A stretch of 64,000 nt of DNA from JBGTLA01 sp041744375. GTDB taxonomy: Bacteria; Actinomycetota; Acidimicrobiia; Spongiisociales; ZC4RG35. Positions 8,333 to 17,465 of the stretch are shown here, piece after piece. The position numbers and the translations under genes are program-made. Numbering within the stretch: the stretch's first letter is position 1; each line of letters starts with the position of its first letter. The notes under the pieces were generated by a model, which saw nothing but the letters and a program-made list of their open reading frames with translations, was not told the origin of the DNA and searched no databases. The stretch spans positions 1-64,000 of the forward strand of contig JBGTLA010000053.1 of NCBI GenBank assembly GCA_041744375.1, written 5' to 3'.

Positions 8333-9637
8333 ATGAGCTTCGTGTCGTCCGTGGCCCACATGGCTGATGCCACCCCGGCCGATCGCAACCGGGCGGTCGA
8401 CGCCCTGCGGGCCTGTTCGATCCTGGTGGTGGTGTTCGGTCACTGGCTGATGGCGGCGGTGACGATCGACCGTGGCGAGATCGTGGCCGGCCACCTCCTC
8501 GAATTGACGACTTGGACTCACCCTCTCACCTGGATCCTTCAGGTCATGCCCATCTTCTTCGTGGTGGGAGGATTCGCCAACGGGGTTTCGTGGCGATCGG
8601 CTCGACGTCGCGGCGAGCCCTACGGCGGGTGGTTGCGGTCCCGGCTCCGACGTCTGATCCTGCCGGTCATCCCGCTGATCGTCGTGTGGACGGTGGGGGG
8701 ATGGCTGGGCCTCCAGGCCGGCCTCGGGTCCCGACTTCTCCAGCTCGCATCGCAGGTGGCTCTGGTCCCTACCTGGTTCCTGGCCGCCTATGTCGTCATC
8801 GTCACGCTGACGCCGGTTGGGCTCTGGCTGTGGGAACGCTTCGGATGGGCCTCGGTGCTGGGTGGGGTCGGCGCCGCCGCATTGTGCGACATCCTGTCCA
8901 TCGGCTTCGGCGTGGTTCCTGTTGGTTTCCTCAACTATGTGTTCGTGTGGGGAACCGTCCACCAGTTGGGCTTCGCCTGGCTCGACGGCCGCCTCGGCGG
9001 GCCGACTCGCCGCCTCCTCATGGCCGGTGCCGGGCTAGCCGCCACCGTTGCCTTGGTGGCGTACGGGCCCTATCCCATGGCGATGGTGGGACTCGACACT
9101 TCCCAGGTGACCAACTCCTATCCGCCCCGTGTCACCCTCGCCACCCTGGGACTCTTCCAGGCCGGGCTGGTCCTCTCTCTCGAGGGGCCGTTGCGGCGCT
9201 GGCTGGAACGCCGAGGCCCGTGGCGCGCGGTCGTGGCGGTCAACGCCCAGATCATGACCCTCTACCTGTGGCATCTGACGGCGATGGTGATCCTCGTAGG
9301 CTTCTCGCTCTTGGCGGGAGGTGTTGGACTGGGTGTCGAGCCGCTGTCGGCTGCATGGTGGCTGTCGCGGCCAGTGTGGTTCCTGGTCCTGTCGGCGCTG
9401 ACCGCCGGACTGGTCGTCGCTTTTGGCCGCTTCGAGCGGCCTCGACCAGACCTGCGGCCGGCTCCCCCGGCGTGGAGGCCGTTGGCGGCCGTGCTCGGAG
9501 TGTGTGCCGGGTTGGGGCTCCTTGCCGCCATCGGCATTGCCGACGCCGATGGTCTCAACGGCCTGATTCTCGCCCTGCCCGTTGTCGGCGTCGTCGTAGG
9601 CGGGGTGGGTGGAGCTCGCCTCCATCGGTCCGCCTGA
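8333..9637 (+). CDS. Acyltransferase family 3 membrane protein
   Basis: 434 aa from ATG 8333; ATG 8360 is an alternative, and neither has a clear Shine-Dalgarno. The N-terminus carries the family pattern NRAVDALRACSILVVVFGHW with the conserved His, then about ten membrane spans, including FFVVGGFANGVSW and YLWHLTAMVILVGFSL. Members transfer acyl groups to cell-surface sugars, lipids or other envelope molecules in the cytoplasmic membrane. The acceptor cannot be predicted here. An in-frame extension back to 7982 exists but runs across the repeat, so it is not the start. It converges on the GNAT gene. Confidence 0.8.
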   Translation: MSFVSSVAHMADATPADRNRAVDALRACSILVVVFGHWLMAAVTIDRGEIVAGHLLELTTWTHPLTWILQVMPIFFVVGGFANGVSWRSARRRGEPYGGWLRSRLRRLILPVIPLIVVWTVGGWLGLQAGLGSRLLQLASQVALVPTWFLAAYVVIVTLTPVGLWLWERFGWASVLGGVGAAALCDILSIGFGVVPVGFLNYVFVWGTVHQLGFAWLDGRLGGPTRRLLMAGAGLAATVALVAYGPYPMAMVGLDTSQVTNSYPPRVTLATLGLFQAGLVLSLEGPLRRWLERRGPWRAVVAVNAQIMTLYLWHLTAMVILVGFSLLAGGVGLGVEPLSAAWWLSRPVWFLVLSALTAGLVVAFGRFERPRPDLRPAPPAWRPLAAVLGVCAGLGLLAAIGIADADGLNGLILALPVVGVVVGGVGGARLHRSA

Positions 9638-9695
9638 GACGTTGCTGAATGACAGCGAATCCCAGGCGCCGGTGGGCCCAGCCTGCACCGTCGGC

Positions 9696-10253
9696 TCATT
9701 CTTGTGGTGGCCCAGGGGGGCGATCGAGCTGGAGAACCTCGTGTTGCGGATCGTCGATCGGGTTTTCGGGTTCCAGGTCCCCGCGGGCGACGATGCGGAA
9801 CCCGGAATGCAGCAGTGCCCGCCATGACGCCTCATTCGCCGAGCACACCGGCACGATGATGCACGAGGCCGTCGGGTTGGTGACCCAGACGTGGGCGGCG
9901 AAGCTGGCGAGCATCGAGGCGCCTATGCCGCGGCCCGTGAGGGTCGGGTCGCCAATGAGATAGTCGACGGTGACCGCGTCATCGGGCACGGAGAGAAGCG
10001 GGGTCAGCTCTTCGATGTAGTTCGGGTAGTCCTCGAAGCGTGAGTACTGGATTAGACCGATCGGCCGGCCCTCGAGCAGCACCAGGTGATCCTCGCTGGG
10101 TTCCGCACCGTCGGCGGCGGGGCCGAAGTCGCGCTCCACAGCCGCCGGCGTGAACTCGTGGTTCCACCACCGGGCGACGTGCGGTTCGGCCAGCCACCGA
10201 GCGAGCAGCGGAAAGTCTGCGCGTGTCAGCGGCCGGAAGGTGATGGGGCCCAT
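9696..10253 (-). CDS. GNAT acetyltransferase, AAC(6')-like
   Basis: 185 aa. The N-terminus FRPLTRADFPLLARWLAEPH followed by VARWW is the usual opening of AAC(6')/IucB-type GNAT proteins. The acetyl-CoA site is DPTLTGRGIGASMLASFAAH (about residues 106-125), and VPVCSANEASWRALLHSGF is the conserved C-terminal part. It acetylates a small amine substrate in the cytoplasm. An aminoglycoside as substrate is possible but not provable; many chromosomal relatives act on other amines. Divergent from the response regulator at 10336. Confidence 0.8.
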   Translation of the reverse strand: MGPITFRPLTRADFPLLARWLAEPHVARWWNHEFTPAAVERDFGPAADGAEPSEDHLVLLEGRPIGLIQYSRFEDYPNYIEELTPLLSVPDDAVTVDYLIGDPTLTGRGIGASMLASFAAHVWVTNPTASCIIVPVCSANEASWRALLHSGFRIVARGDLEPENPIDDPQHEVLQLDRPPGPPQE

Positions 10254-10323
10254 CAGCCAAGTGTAGGACTCGCTGGGGAGGCCAGCCGTCGCCGTGAATC
10301 AGCTGATCATCGAGGCCTGTCGG

Positions 10324-10329
10324 TAACGT
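10324..10329 (+). promoter_or_regulatory. Candidate -10 box for a leaderless response-regulator mRNA
   Basis: TAACGT lies six bases before the ATG at 10336, the spacing seen for leaderless actinobacterial transcripts. There is no Shine-Dalgarno sequence in front of this ATG. No clear -35 box. Confidence 0.35.
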
Positions 10330-10335
10330 GCTGTG

Positions 10336-10998
10336 ATGGCTTTCTCGATCGTGCTCGCCGAAGATGCCTACATAGTGCGCGAAGGGGTGCGACTGGTTCT
10401 CGAGAGCGCCGGCTACCGCCTGCTCGCCTCGGTCGAGGACTACGACGAGCTCCTGGCCGCGGTTGAGACCCATCGACCCGACGTGGTCATCACCGACATC
10501 CGGATGCCTCCCACCCGCACCGACGAGGGGGTGCGGGCTGCCCGCGAGATCCGTGACCGGTACCCGGACACCGGGGTGGTGGTGCTATCCCAGTACGTCG
10601 AGCCCGAGTACGCCCTCACCCTGTTCGAGAACGGCTCATCGGGATTCGCCTATCTTCTCAAAGAACGACTCGGCGACCTCGATCAACTGGAGCACGCCAT
10701 CAGCGAGGTCCGCTCCGGTGGGTCGGTGGTCGACCCCAAGGTGGTCGACGCACTGGTCGAGGCGAGGACCCGGCCCGAGTCGCTACTCAGTCGTCTCACC
10801 GATCGAGAATTGGAGGTGATGGCCGAGATCGCCCGGGGCAGGACCAACTCCGCCATCGCCGATACCCTCTACCTCTCCGAACGGGCCATCGAGAAGCACA
10901 TCAACTCGATCTTCACCAAACTCGACCTGCTCCCCGAGAAAGACATCAACCGCAGGGTCAGTGCCGTACTCGTCTTCCTCGCCGACCAGGCGGGTTGA
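10336..10998 (+). CDS. NarL/LuxR-family response regulator
   Basis: 220 aa. Receiver domain at residues about 3-122: acidic pair AED, phospho-acceptor Asp in VVITDIRMPP, Ser in VVLSQY and Lys in YLLKERL. LuxR-type HTH at about 150-205: LTDRELEVMAEIARGRTNSA then ERAIEKHINSIFTKL. It would bind DNA when phosphorylated. The receiver closely resembles that of the receiver-cyclase at 15564-16871 (shared TDIRMPP, LSQY.PEYA and G.AYLLK), so they are paralogues. Faces the kinase operon at 11447-17318, whose histidine domain is the natural phosphodonor. Confidence 0.9.
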   Translation: MAFSIVLAEDAYIVREGVRLVLESAGYRLLASVEDYDELLAAVETHRPDVVITDIRMPPTRTDEGVRAAREIRDRYPDTGVVVLSQYVEPEYALTLFENGSSGFAYLLKERLGDLDQLEHAISEVRSGGSVVDPKVVDALVEARTRPESLLSRLTDRELEVMAEIARGRTNSAIADTLYLSERAIEKHINSIFTKLDLLPEKDINRRVSAVLVFLADQAG

Positions 10999-11077
10999 GT
11001 GTGGTTGTCCACACCTCGATTGATCGGCCTGCCATCTTCTCCTACCGGGGAAGCGGGCCGAGAATGGAATCGTGCAG

Positions 11078-11473
11078 ATGTCATCGAACGATGTTCGGGT
11101 GCTGATCGTCGACGACCAGGAGGCCTTCCGGTCGGCGGCTCGTTTGGTCGTCGAGTTGACCGAAGGCTTTGTGGTCGCCGGTGAGGCGGCCAGCGGTGAA
11201 GCGGGTGTGGCGATGGCCGGCGAGCTCCACCCCGACCTGGTGCTCATGGACATGAACCTGCCCGGGATCGACGGCCCCGAAGCCACTCGCCAGATCGTCG
11301 CCGTACATCCCGAGATCAGGGTGATCGGCCTCTCCACCTACGACGAGTACGAAGCCCGAGCCGTAGGAGCAGGGGCGGTGGCATTCATCTCCAAGTCGGC
11401 CTTCGAACCGTCCCGGCTTCAGGAGAGCTGGGCAGACGCCGTCGTCCTAGACCGGGAGCGCCCGGCTCAATGA
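11078..11473 (+). CDS. Stand-alone receiver-domain protein
   Basis: 131 aa, ATG 11078; an in-frame GTG at 11072 is possible. One receiver domain: VLIVDDQ acidic pair, LVLMDMNLPGIDG with the acceptor Asp, Ser in GLSTYDEY and Lys in AFISKSAF. There is no output domain after residue about 120. The protein may be a phosphate shuttle or sink, or may act by protein contact. Its 3' end overlaps the 3' end of the kinase gene on the other strand by 27 bases. Follows the NarL regulator on the same strand after 79 bases. Confidence 0.85.
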   Translation: MSSNDVRVLIVDDQEAFRSAARLVVELTEGFVVAGEAASGEAGVAMAGELHPDLVLMDMNLPGIDGPEATRQIVAVHPEIRVIGLSTYDEYEARAVGAGAVAFISKSAFEPSRLQESWADAVVLDRERPAQ

Positions 11474-13555
11474 CTGTCGCAGCGGGATCTCGCCGACCAC
11501 TTCGGTTCCGCCGCCGGGCGAGGAAATGATCTCGAGTCGACCTCCGATGGCGTCCACCCGATCGAAGAGATTCTCCAGACCCGACCCTCCCCCGGCAGCT
11601 TCGAGGTCGAAGCCGGGGCCCGAGTCGGAGACCGAGAAGCGGAGCAGGCCGTTGTCTTCGCCGAGGACGATGCGGATTGGTGGCGCAGCGTGCTTGACGG
11701 CGTTGGTGAGCGCCTCGGCGATGTCGAAGTAGACGGCGGCTTCGATGTCAGGCGAATATCGATCGATGCCATCCCGGCTGACGTCCACGTCCACCGGGGC
11801 GCCCGAGGCCAGTGCCGACACGGCCGGACCCAGCCCATCACTTTCCAGGACCGGCGGGTAAATCCCCTTTGCCAGGTTCCGCACTTCGTCGAGAGCCGCC
11901 TGCGTCTCATCGGCCAGGCTCGACAAGAGGGCGATAAGCGCGGGCGCCTCGTACTCGGAGGCGGCTCTCTGGGCCAGACCGATGTTCACCTTGAGAGCCA
12001 GAATCAGCTGCTGGGCTCCTTCGTTGAGCTCTTGTTCGAGTCGACGGCGCTCGAGGTCTTCGGCCTCAACCAGGCGTCTCCGCGACTCTTCGATTTCCAG
12101 AGCCTTGAGCGCCAGGGTCTCGTTCAATCGCTGGTAGCCGAACACCGCGCCCGCCGACCCGGAGAGATCGTTCATTAGTGCTCTCTCCTGTGAAGAAAGG
12201 GCACTGCCTCGGGGCTTGATCACCTCGAGGGCCCCGACTACGACACCGTCGTGGATGACACTAAACACCGATTCCGCCTTGAGGTCGACCCCCCTATCGC
12301 TGGGAGGCATCGTCCCGGTGGCGGCCACAGGAGTCATCTCCCCTGGCTCCCCCAGCCAAACGATGGCCTCGGCGGCCCCGGTCCCGTCGACGACCAGTGC
12401 TGCCATCCGGTCGAGGATGCTCTCGCCCTCGCCCGACCCGGTGAGTCTTCCTGTTAGGTCGGCCAACACCTCGTAGGGCGAGGCCCTGTGGCCGTATGCC
12501 AGGCGGTTGGCCCACCGTTGGGCGACGTGTCGTACCGGCTCGAAGGCCAGAGCTACGACGGCGGTGGCCACGATGGGCGCCCAGCCTTCTCCTGTAGAAC
12601 CGATGATCGAGCCGAGACCCACGGTGATCGTGGCGTACATCACAGCGACGAACCCGGCGAGCACGGCGAAGACAACGGTGCGGTTGATGACTACGTCGAC
12701 GTCGTAGAGTCGGTACTTGCCGATGGCGACCCCGAACGACGCGACGAGGATGACCAGCGCCAACACCAGCAGGATCTGGGCAAGGTCGATACGACCAACC
12801 GTCTCGTAGGCGATAGCTGTGACCAGGAGCGGTCCAGCGATGGATGCCCCCCATGCCACCCAGCGGAGTTGCTGACGAGCGACACCGGCGCTTCTCCGGA
12901 ATCGGATCACCATCCCGGCGACGCAGAGCGGGATCATTAAGCCCACACCCAGGTACCCGACGGCGATAACCGACTGCGTCGATAGTCCGGAGAGGATCTC
13001 GACTTGTTGGGTCGAGCCATAGGTCGCGGTCGCCGATGGCCGCGTTCCCCATGCGAAGCCGGCGACCGCCAAGGCCCAGAAGCCCCACACCGCCCGGACC
13101 AGCCATTGCCAGCGGGTTGACGGCAGCCGACCATCGGGAAGGTGGATAACGACCAGGGTCGGTACCAACAGGGCGCCCATCCAGATCGAGTTGATCGCCG
13201 TCCCCAAGAGTGCCAACCCCAGCGGGAGCTCGGCGGGTACCGCCGACCAGACTGGCCCAGGCATCCCCAAACTCGAGAACACCTGATAGAAGGCAGCGGT
13301 CAGTAACGGCACCAATCCGGTCGTCGTGGCGGCGAGGGCCGAGATCCACACCACCCGATTGCGATTCTGAGCGGGGACGACCATCCACACCATGGCGCCC
13401 AGCCCGACGGCTACCACAGCGTTGTGCACCAGATAATCGAGCCACAGCTCCTCTACGCGTCCGAGCAAGACCATCCACACGCTCCCGGCCACCGCCGCGG
13501 TGACCGCTACCGCCGACATGACTCGCCCCACCAGGACCCTGGTCGAGTCGGTCAC
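11447..13555 (-). CDS. Membrane sensor kinase homologue lacking the phospho-acceptor His (HK-A)
   Basis: 702 aa, GTG start at 13555 that overlaps the upstream stop (GTGA). About eight to nine membrane spans fill residues 10-320, followed by a GAF-like domain (about 370-470) and a HisKA_3-type dimerisation helix. Where homologues read DLHDGAQQ, this one reads ELNEGAQQ: residue 511 is Asn (AAC at 12023-12025), so the phospho-acceptor is missing. The HATPase domain looks intact: N-box AEALTNAVKHA (Asn about 618), G1 SDSGPGF and G2 GGSGLENLFDRV. It could phosphorylate only in trans. The upstream, overlapping paralogue HK-B keeps the His but has lost the ATPase residues. Confidence 0.85.
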   Translation of the reverse strand: MTDSTRVLVGRVMSAVAVTAAVAGSVWMVLLGRVEELWLDYLVHNAVVAVGLGAMVWMVVPAQNRNRVVWISALAATTTGLVPLLTAAFYQVFSSLGMPGPVWSAVPAELPLGLALLGTAINSIWMGALLVPTLVVIHLPDGRLPSTRWQWLVRAVWGFWALAVAGFAWGTRPSATATYGSTQQVEILSGLSTQSVIAVGYLGVGLMIPLCVAGMVIRFRRSAGVARQQLRWVAWGASIAGPLLVTAIAYETVGRIDLAQILLVLALVILVASFGVAIGKYRLYDVDVVINRTVVFAVLAGFVAVMYATITVGLGSIIGSTGEGWAPIVATAVVALAFEPVRHVAQRWANRLAYGHRASPYEVLADLTGRLTGSGEGESILDRMAALVVDGTGAAEAIVWLGEPGEMTPVAATGTMPPSDRGVDLKAESVFSVIHDGVVVGALEVIKPRGSALSSQERALMNDLSGSAGAVFGYQRLNETLALKALEIEESRRRLVEAEDLERRRLEQELNEGAQQLILALKVNIGLAQRAASEYEAPALIALLSSLADETQAALDEVRNLAKGIYPPVLESDGLGPAVSALASGAPVDVDVSRDGIDRYSPDIEAAVYFDIAEALTNAVKHAAPPIRIVLGEDNGLLRFSVSDSGPGFDLEAAGGGSGLENLFDRVDAIGGRLEIISSPGGGTEVVGEIPLRQSLSRALPV

Positions 13556-15567
13556 GACGCCACCACCGCCGGGACGGGTACCCGCCCCACCACCAGAGTC
13601 CCGTGCCCCGGTCGCGAAGAGATGTCGAGTGATCCTCCGGCGGCGTCGAGACGGTCGACGAGATTCACCAGGCCCCCCGTCGCCCCCTCGACGTCGTTCT
13701 CGACGCCGTCATCGCGCACCTCAAACACCAGGATCCCGTCATCTTCGTCGAGGACCACCTGGACCGAGTTGGCGCTGCGAGCGATGGCGTGAGCGACTGC
13801 GGTGAGGACGCAGAAGTAAACCGTGGCCTCGGTGTCTTTCGGGTAGCGGTCGATGCCGGCGGCTTGGAGGCTCACCGGAACGACCGCCTTCCGGAAGTTG
13901 GCGGATAACGCCGACGATAGACCTTCGGCTTCGAGAAGCGGAGGGTAGATTCCCCGGGCGAACTCGCGCACCTCCGCAATGACCCGATCGGCCTGGTCGC
14001 GAAGGTCGACGAGCATCCCGCCGATACGATCGAGGTTCGCCTTCTCCGCCATCGTCGTGGCGAGACCGAGCTTGATCTTGAGGGCGACCAGACGCTGCTG
14101 CGCCCCATCGTGAAGGTCCCGCTCCAACTGCCTGCGGGTACGGTCCTGGACGGCCACGATGCGCCGGCGGGACTCCCTGAGTTGTTCGACGCGCAACCTG
14201 AGGTCGTCTGTCAGCGCCTGGTTGCGTAGCGCCAAACCGAGTCCGGAAGCTACCTGGGTCAGGAGGCCCTGGTCGGTGGGGAGGAGCGGTTGGCCGGGCG
14301 CCTGGGTCAAGGTCACCCACCCCAACTTCTCGCCGTCATGGACGATCTCTGCTCTCGTCACCTGGTCCTCAGGCGGAGACGTCTGACCCTCGGGCCAGGC
14401 CGCCACCATCCGCGGCCCACCCTCGCCCACTGTCCAGATACCCGCCGCCTCGGCGGAGGTTCCCTCGGCCAGCGACCGAGCCATCTGGATAAGCACGTCA
14501 GGGTCGACCGTGGCCACATTCTGCGAGAACGTCGACAGCACTTCATAGGGCGTGGACTTGCGTCCGTAAACCACTCGGTTAGCCCACCGCTCGAGACGTC
14601 TCCGGGCAGGCTGGAAGGCGATCGGTATCACCACCAGGGCGGCGACACCGAGCAGGGCGTTGGGCCCATCTCCGTCCCCGTGGAGACCGAGGACCGATCC
14701 CAGCCCGACCACGATCCCCACATACAAGCCGGCGATCAAGACCGCGAGCGAACCATAGATGAGCGTTCGGGAGATGACGACGTCGATGTCATAGAGGCGA
14801 TACCTGAGCACCGCCACTCCGATCGCGGCGGGAACCGAGGCGAAGGCGAGGGCCAAGAGCATGGCCTCCCAGGCATCGGTGACTGCCAAATTCCAACTGC
14901 CGGTCACCAGCAAGACCACTAGGGAGGCGATCACGAAACCTCCGGAGAAAGCAAGCCACTTCAGCTTGAGACGCTCCTCCCCCAAGGAAGCCCGGTACCT
15001 GACAACGAGGGACACCGATGCCATAAGCAGCGAGATCGACAAAAGGGGAAAGAACACCGCCGAGAGCGTGTCACCGAGCGGTCCGGTCGCCTCCCGGAAT
15101 GGAGGGGCCCCCTGCGCCTGCTCGAAGTCACCACCCCACCCGCCATTGAGGAGCGCGGCCAGGGCACCCAGCGGAGCTCCGACCACGATCAGCCACTCGA
15201 CGGACGCCCACCGCCGTGAAGGCAACGCCCCATCGGGGAACCTGAGGAGGGCGGCGGGCAGAGCCATCACACCGAACGTGGACAGGGCGCTGCCGCCCAT
15301 GTGGAACCATCCTTGCGTTTCCGGGTCCACGGCAGCGAACCCGTAGGCCTGAAGGGCGAGGGCCACAGACGTAGTCCAGGCGAATGTCATTATCAGCCAC
15401 CCGATCCGGTTGTCGGGAACCCGCCACGTCACCAGGGCACCCACCACCAGGGCGGCCACGACTGAGATCCCCCAAGGAATCAGGATGCTGGCCTCGACCA
15501 CGAGCGCAACGACCACGCCGATGAGGGCACTGGCGGCCAACAACCCAGGAAGCGCCCGGGACCTCAC
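13552..15567 (-). CDS. Membrane sensor kinase homologue with intact His but degenerate ATPase (HK-B)
   Basis: 671 aa, GTG start at 15567 overlapping the stop of the receiver-cyclase gene. N-terminal multi-pass membrane region (about residues 8-310, ending RYRLYDIDVVISRTLIYG), GAF-like domain (about 340-450), then ERDLHDGAQQRL with the phospho-acceptor His at 486. The ATP-binding domain is degenerate: the N-box position reads LTAVAHAIARSA, so the catalytic Glu is Thr (589) and the Mg-binding Asn is His (593), and G1 reads DDGVEND. It can probably accept but not donate phosphate by itself. Paralogous to HK-A over the full length, and the two overlap by four bases, which supports a heterodimer. 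Confidence 0.85.
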   Translation of the reverse strand: MRSRALPGLLAASALIGVVVALVVEASILIPWGISVVAALVVGALVTWRVPDNRIGWLIMTFAWTTSVALALQAYGFAAVDPETQGWFHMGGSALSTFGVMALPAALLRFPDGALPSRRWASVEWLIVVGAPLGALAALLNGGWGGDFEQAQGAPPFREATGPLGDTLSAVFFPLLSISLLMASVSLVVRYRASLGEERLKLKWLAFSGGFVIASLVVLLVTGSWNLAVTDAWEAMLLALAFASVPAAIGVAVLRYRLYDIDVVISRTLIYGSLAVLIAGLYVGIVVGLGSVLGLHGDGDGPNALLGVAALVVIPIAFQPARRRLERWANRVVYGRKSTPYEVLSTFSQNVATVDPDVLIQMARSLAEGTSAEAAGIWTVGEGGPRMVAAWPEGQTSPPEDQVTRAEIVHDGEKLGWVTLTQAPGQPLLPTDQGLLTQVASGLGLALRNQALTDDLRLRVEQLRESRRRIVAVQDRTRRQLERDLHDGAQQRLVALKIKLGLATTMAEKANLDRIGGMLVDLRDQADRVIAEVREFARGIYPPLLEAEGLSSALSANFRKAVVPVSLQAAGIDRYPKDTEATVYFCVLTAVAHAIARSANSVQVVLDEDDGILVFEVRDDGVENDVEGATGGLVNLVDRLDAAGGSLDISSRPGHGTLVVGRVPVPAVVAS

Positions 15568-16871
15568 CCCCCGCTCCGTCGGGGGAACCGGTAGGCGGAT
15601 ACCTCAGCCACCCGGCCCTTGACTGTTTCGGGGTCGAGGGAATCGGCGTCGGGTTTGTCGATCAGGGCCATCCAGGTCGGCTCGCTGAGCACGGTCTCAC
15701 CCGGCTCGGCCCACTGCTGGAGCCGCTGAGTCAAGTTGACCGTGTCCCCAACGATGGTGTACTCGAGACGCTCCTCCGACCCGAGGAGGGCGGCAGCCAC
15801 CGGTCCGGTGGAAAGACCCAGCCCGAGACCGAAGGCGTCGAGTCCCTCTGCCACCCACTGAGCGTTGACGGAGGCCTGAGCCTCGTGCATGGCCTTGGCC
15901 GCCTCCACGGCGCAACCGGCGTGGTCGGGCATCGGTTCGGGAGCGCCGAACACGGCCATCACCGCGTCGCCGATGAATTGCATCACCGTGCCACCGTGGT
16001 CGAGGATTGCCCGGTTCATCTCTGCCCTGTGCCGGTTGAGCTGAGCGGCCAGAGCGGAAGGGTCGGCGTTCTCGGCGATGGTGGTGTATCCCCTGATGTC
16101 AGACATGAGGACGGTGACCTCCAGCTCTTCGGTCTCGCCGAGGCGACGGCCCTCACGGCGGAGTTTCTCGGCCAGCCCGCCGGGGAGGAGACGGGAGAGT
16201 TCCTCGCCCTGTTCCTCGCGCAAGGAAATGGCCCGTTGCAGGGTCTTGAGGCGGTCGATGGCCCCCTGGCGACCGGCGGTCACCCCCTCGGCCAGCTTCA
16301 CCCACAGCTTCTCGATGCGGTGGTCGACGTCGGCTGGTGTGGTACCCATGGCGTTGGCGATGGCCTTGATGGGAGTCCCCTCGGCGATGTGCGCCACCAA
16401 GGACTCTTCGTCGGTATTGAGGAGACCGTCGGAGGCGATCGGCCGGGTCAGGGCCTCGACGATCCGCGGGTCGAGCATCGAGCCCCCGGTGGCCACCTCC
16501 CGGATGGCACGGACCAGTTGGTCCCCTTCGGCGACCCGGTCTTTGAGCAGGTAGGCGTACCCGGCGGCACCCTCCGACAGGAGAGAGATGGCGTACTCGG
16601 GGTCGTCGTATTGAGAGAGGATGACGATTCCGGTTCCCGGGATCATCTTGCGAACCACTTTGGCCGCTTCGATTCCCTCCTTTTGGAAGGAGGGAGGCAT
16701 CCGAATGTCGGTGACTAGCACCTGAGGGGTGAGGGTCTCGGCCGCCGACAGGAGGTCGTCGTAGTCGGCGGCGACCCCGACCACCTCGATGTCGTCGCTG
16801 AGATCGATGAGGGCGCGCACCCCTTCTCTGATGAGGAGGTTGTCGTCGGCGAGGAGAACCGTGATCGACAT
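15564..16871 (-). CDS. Receiver-class III nucleotide cyclase fusion
   Basis: 435 aa. Residues about 3-125 are a receiver domain (ADD acidic pair, Asp in LVTDIRMPP, Lys in YLLKDR). Residues about 145-200 look like a decayed LuxR-type HTH (ESLVAHIAEGTPIKAIANAM). Residues about 245-430 are a class III cyclase: metal Asp in VLMSDIRGYTT, second metal Asp in FIGDAVMAVFGAP, and YTIVGDTVNLTQRLQ with the transition-state Asn and Arg. The purine-selecting Lys is Gln (VMQFIGD), a variant I have also seen in related actinobacterial proteins, so cAMP is likely but not certain. Its ATG directly follows the stop of the DUF2269-like gene. Phosphorylation by HK-A/HK-B would link sensing to cyclic nucleotide synthesis. 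Confidence 0.85.
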   Translation of the reverse strand: MSITVLLADDNLLIREGVRALIDLSDDIEVVGVAADYDDLLSAAETLTPQVLVTDIRMPPSFQKEGIEAAKVVRKMIPGTGIVILSQYDDPEYAISLLSEGAAGYAYLLKDRVAEGDQLVRAIREVATGGSMLDPRIVEALTRPIASDGLLNTDEESLVAHIAEGTPIKAIANAMGTTPADVDHRIEKLWVKLAEGVTAGRQGAIDRLKTLQRAISLREEQGEELSRLLPGGLAEKLRREGRRLGETEELEVTVLMSDIRGYTTIAENADPSALAAQLNRHRAEMNRAILDHGGTVMQFIGDAVMAVFGAPEPMPDHAGCAVEAAKAMHEAQASVNAQWVAEGLDAFGLGLGLSTGPVAAALLGSEERLEYTIVGDTVNLTQRLQQWAEPGETVLSEPTWMALIDKPDADSLDPETVKGRVAEVSAYRFPRRSGG

Positions 16872-17318
16872 TCAGACTCCCGGCTTGAACACCATGAGAA
16901 AGAGGATCAGCGTCAGGATGGCGACATCGATCCAGGCCAGCGACAGATAGCGATCAACCAGGGGAGTCACGTCGCCTCCATCCGCCCGGGCCTGCATGAT
17001 CTGCTTAAGATTCTTGCCTCCCACTGCGCCCCCGGTGATGGCAGAAACGACCCACAAGACGAGAGACAGGTACACCCACGGCTGAGAGAAGGTCCACCCG
17101 TCGTTGGTAGCCACCATCGTGATTCCGGTGACGAGGGCCAGGAGCGGGGCCGGAATGAAAATCCACTTTTCCGCCCAGCCGAAGGTCTCGAGCTGCGAAG
17201 CGGCTGCGCTCTGGCCGTCGGCGGCGCGCAGCCGGTTCATGTGCAACTGGAAGAAGAGCCCGCCCCCGAACCAGGCGATGCCGGCGAGGATGTGGACGAA
17301 GAGGATCGTTATGTACAT
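16872..17318 (-). CDS. DUF2269/CopD-like four-helix membrane protein
   Basis: 148 aa with four predicted membrane helices: TILFVHILAGIAWFGGGLFF, FIPAPLLALVTGITMVA, WVYLSLVLWVVSAITGGAVG and WIDVAILTLILFLMVF. His and Trp in the first helix (FVHILAGIAWFG) are the kind of residues that may bind haem or metal in this family. Family function is not established. First gene of a four-gene minus-strand operon with the receiver-cyclase and both kinases, with zero spacing, so it may be part of the sensory unit. Confidence 0.7.
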   Translation of the reverse strand: MYITILFVHILAGIAWFGGGLFFQLHMNRLRAADGQSAAASQLETFGWAEKWIFIPAPLLALVTGITMVATNDGWTFSQPWVYLSLVLWVVSAITGGAVGGKNLKQIMQARADGGDVTPLVDRYLSLAWIDVAILTLILFLMVFKPGV

Positions 17319-17465
17319 GCCATGACGATACGAAACGGGGTTAGCGGCCGCACCGGTGGTTTCCAGATTACCGGTGGGGGGATAGCCACACCGGCGAGGA
17401 CGGGTTTGCTCAGTCGACGCCGGCTTCAGCGCGCGGCATCATGGGAGGCGAGCCAAGGAGGAAGA

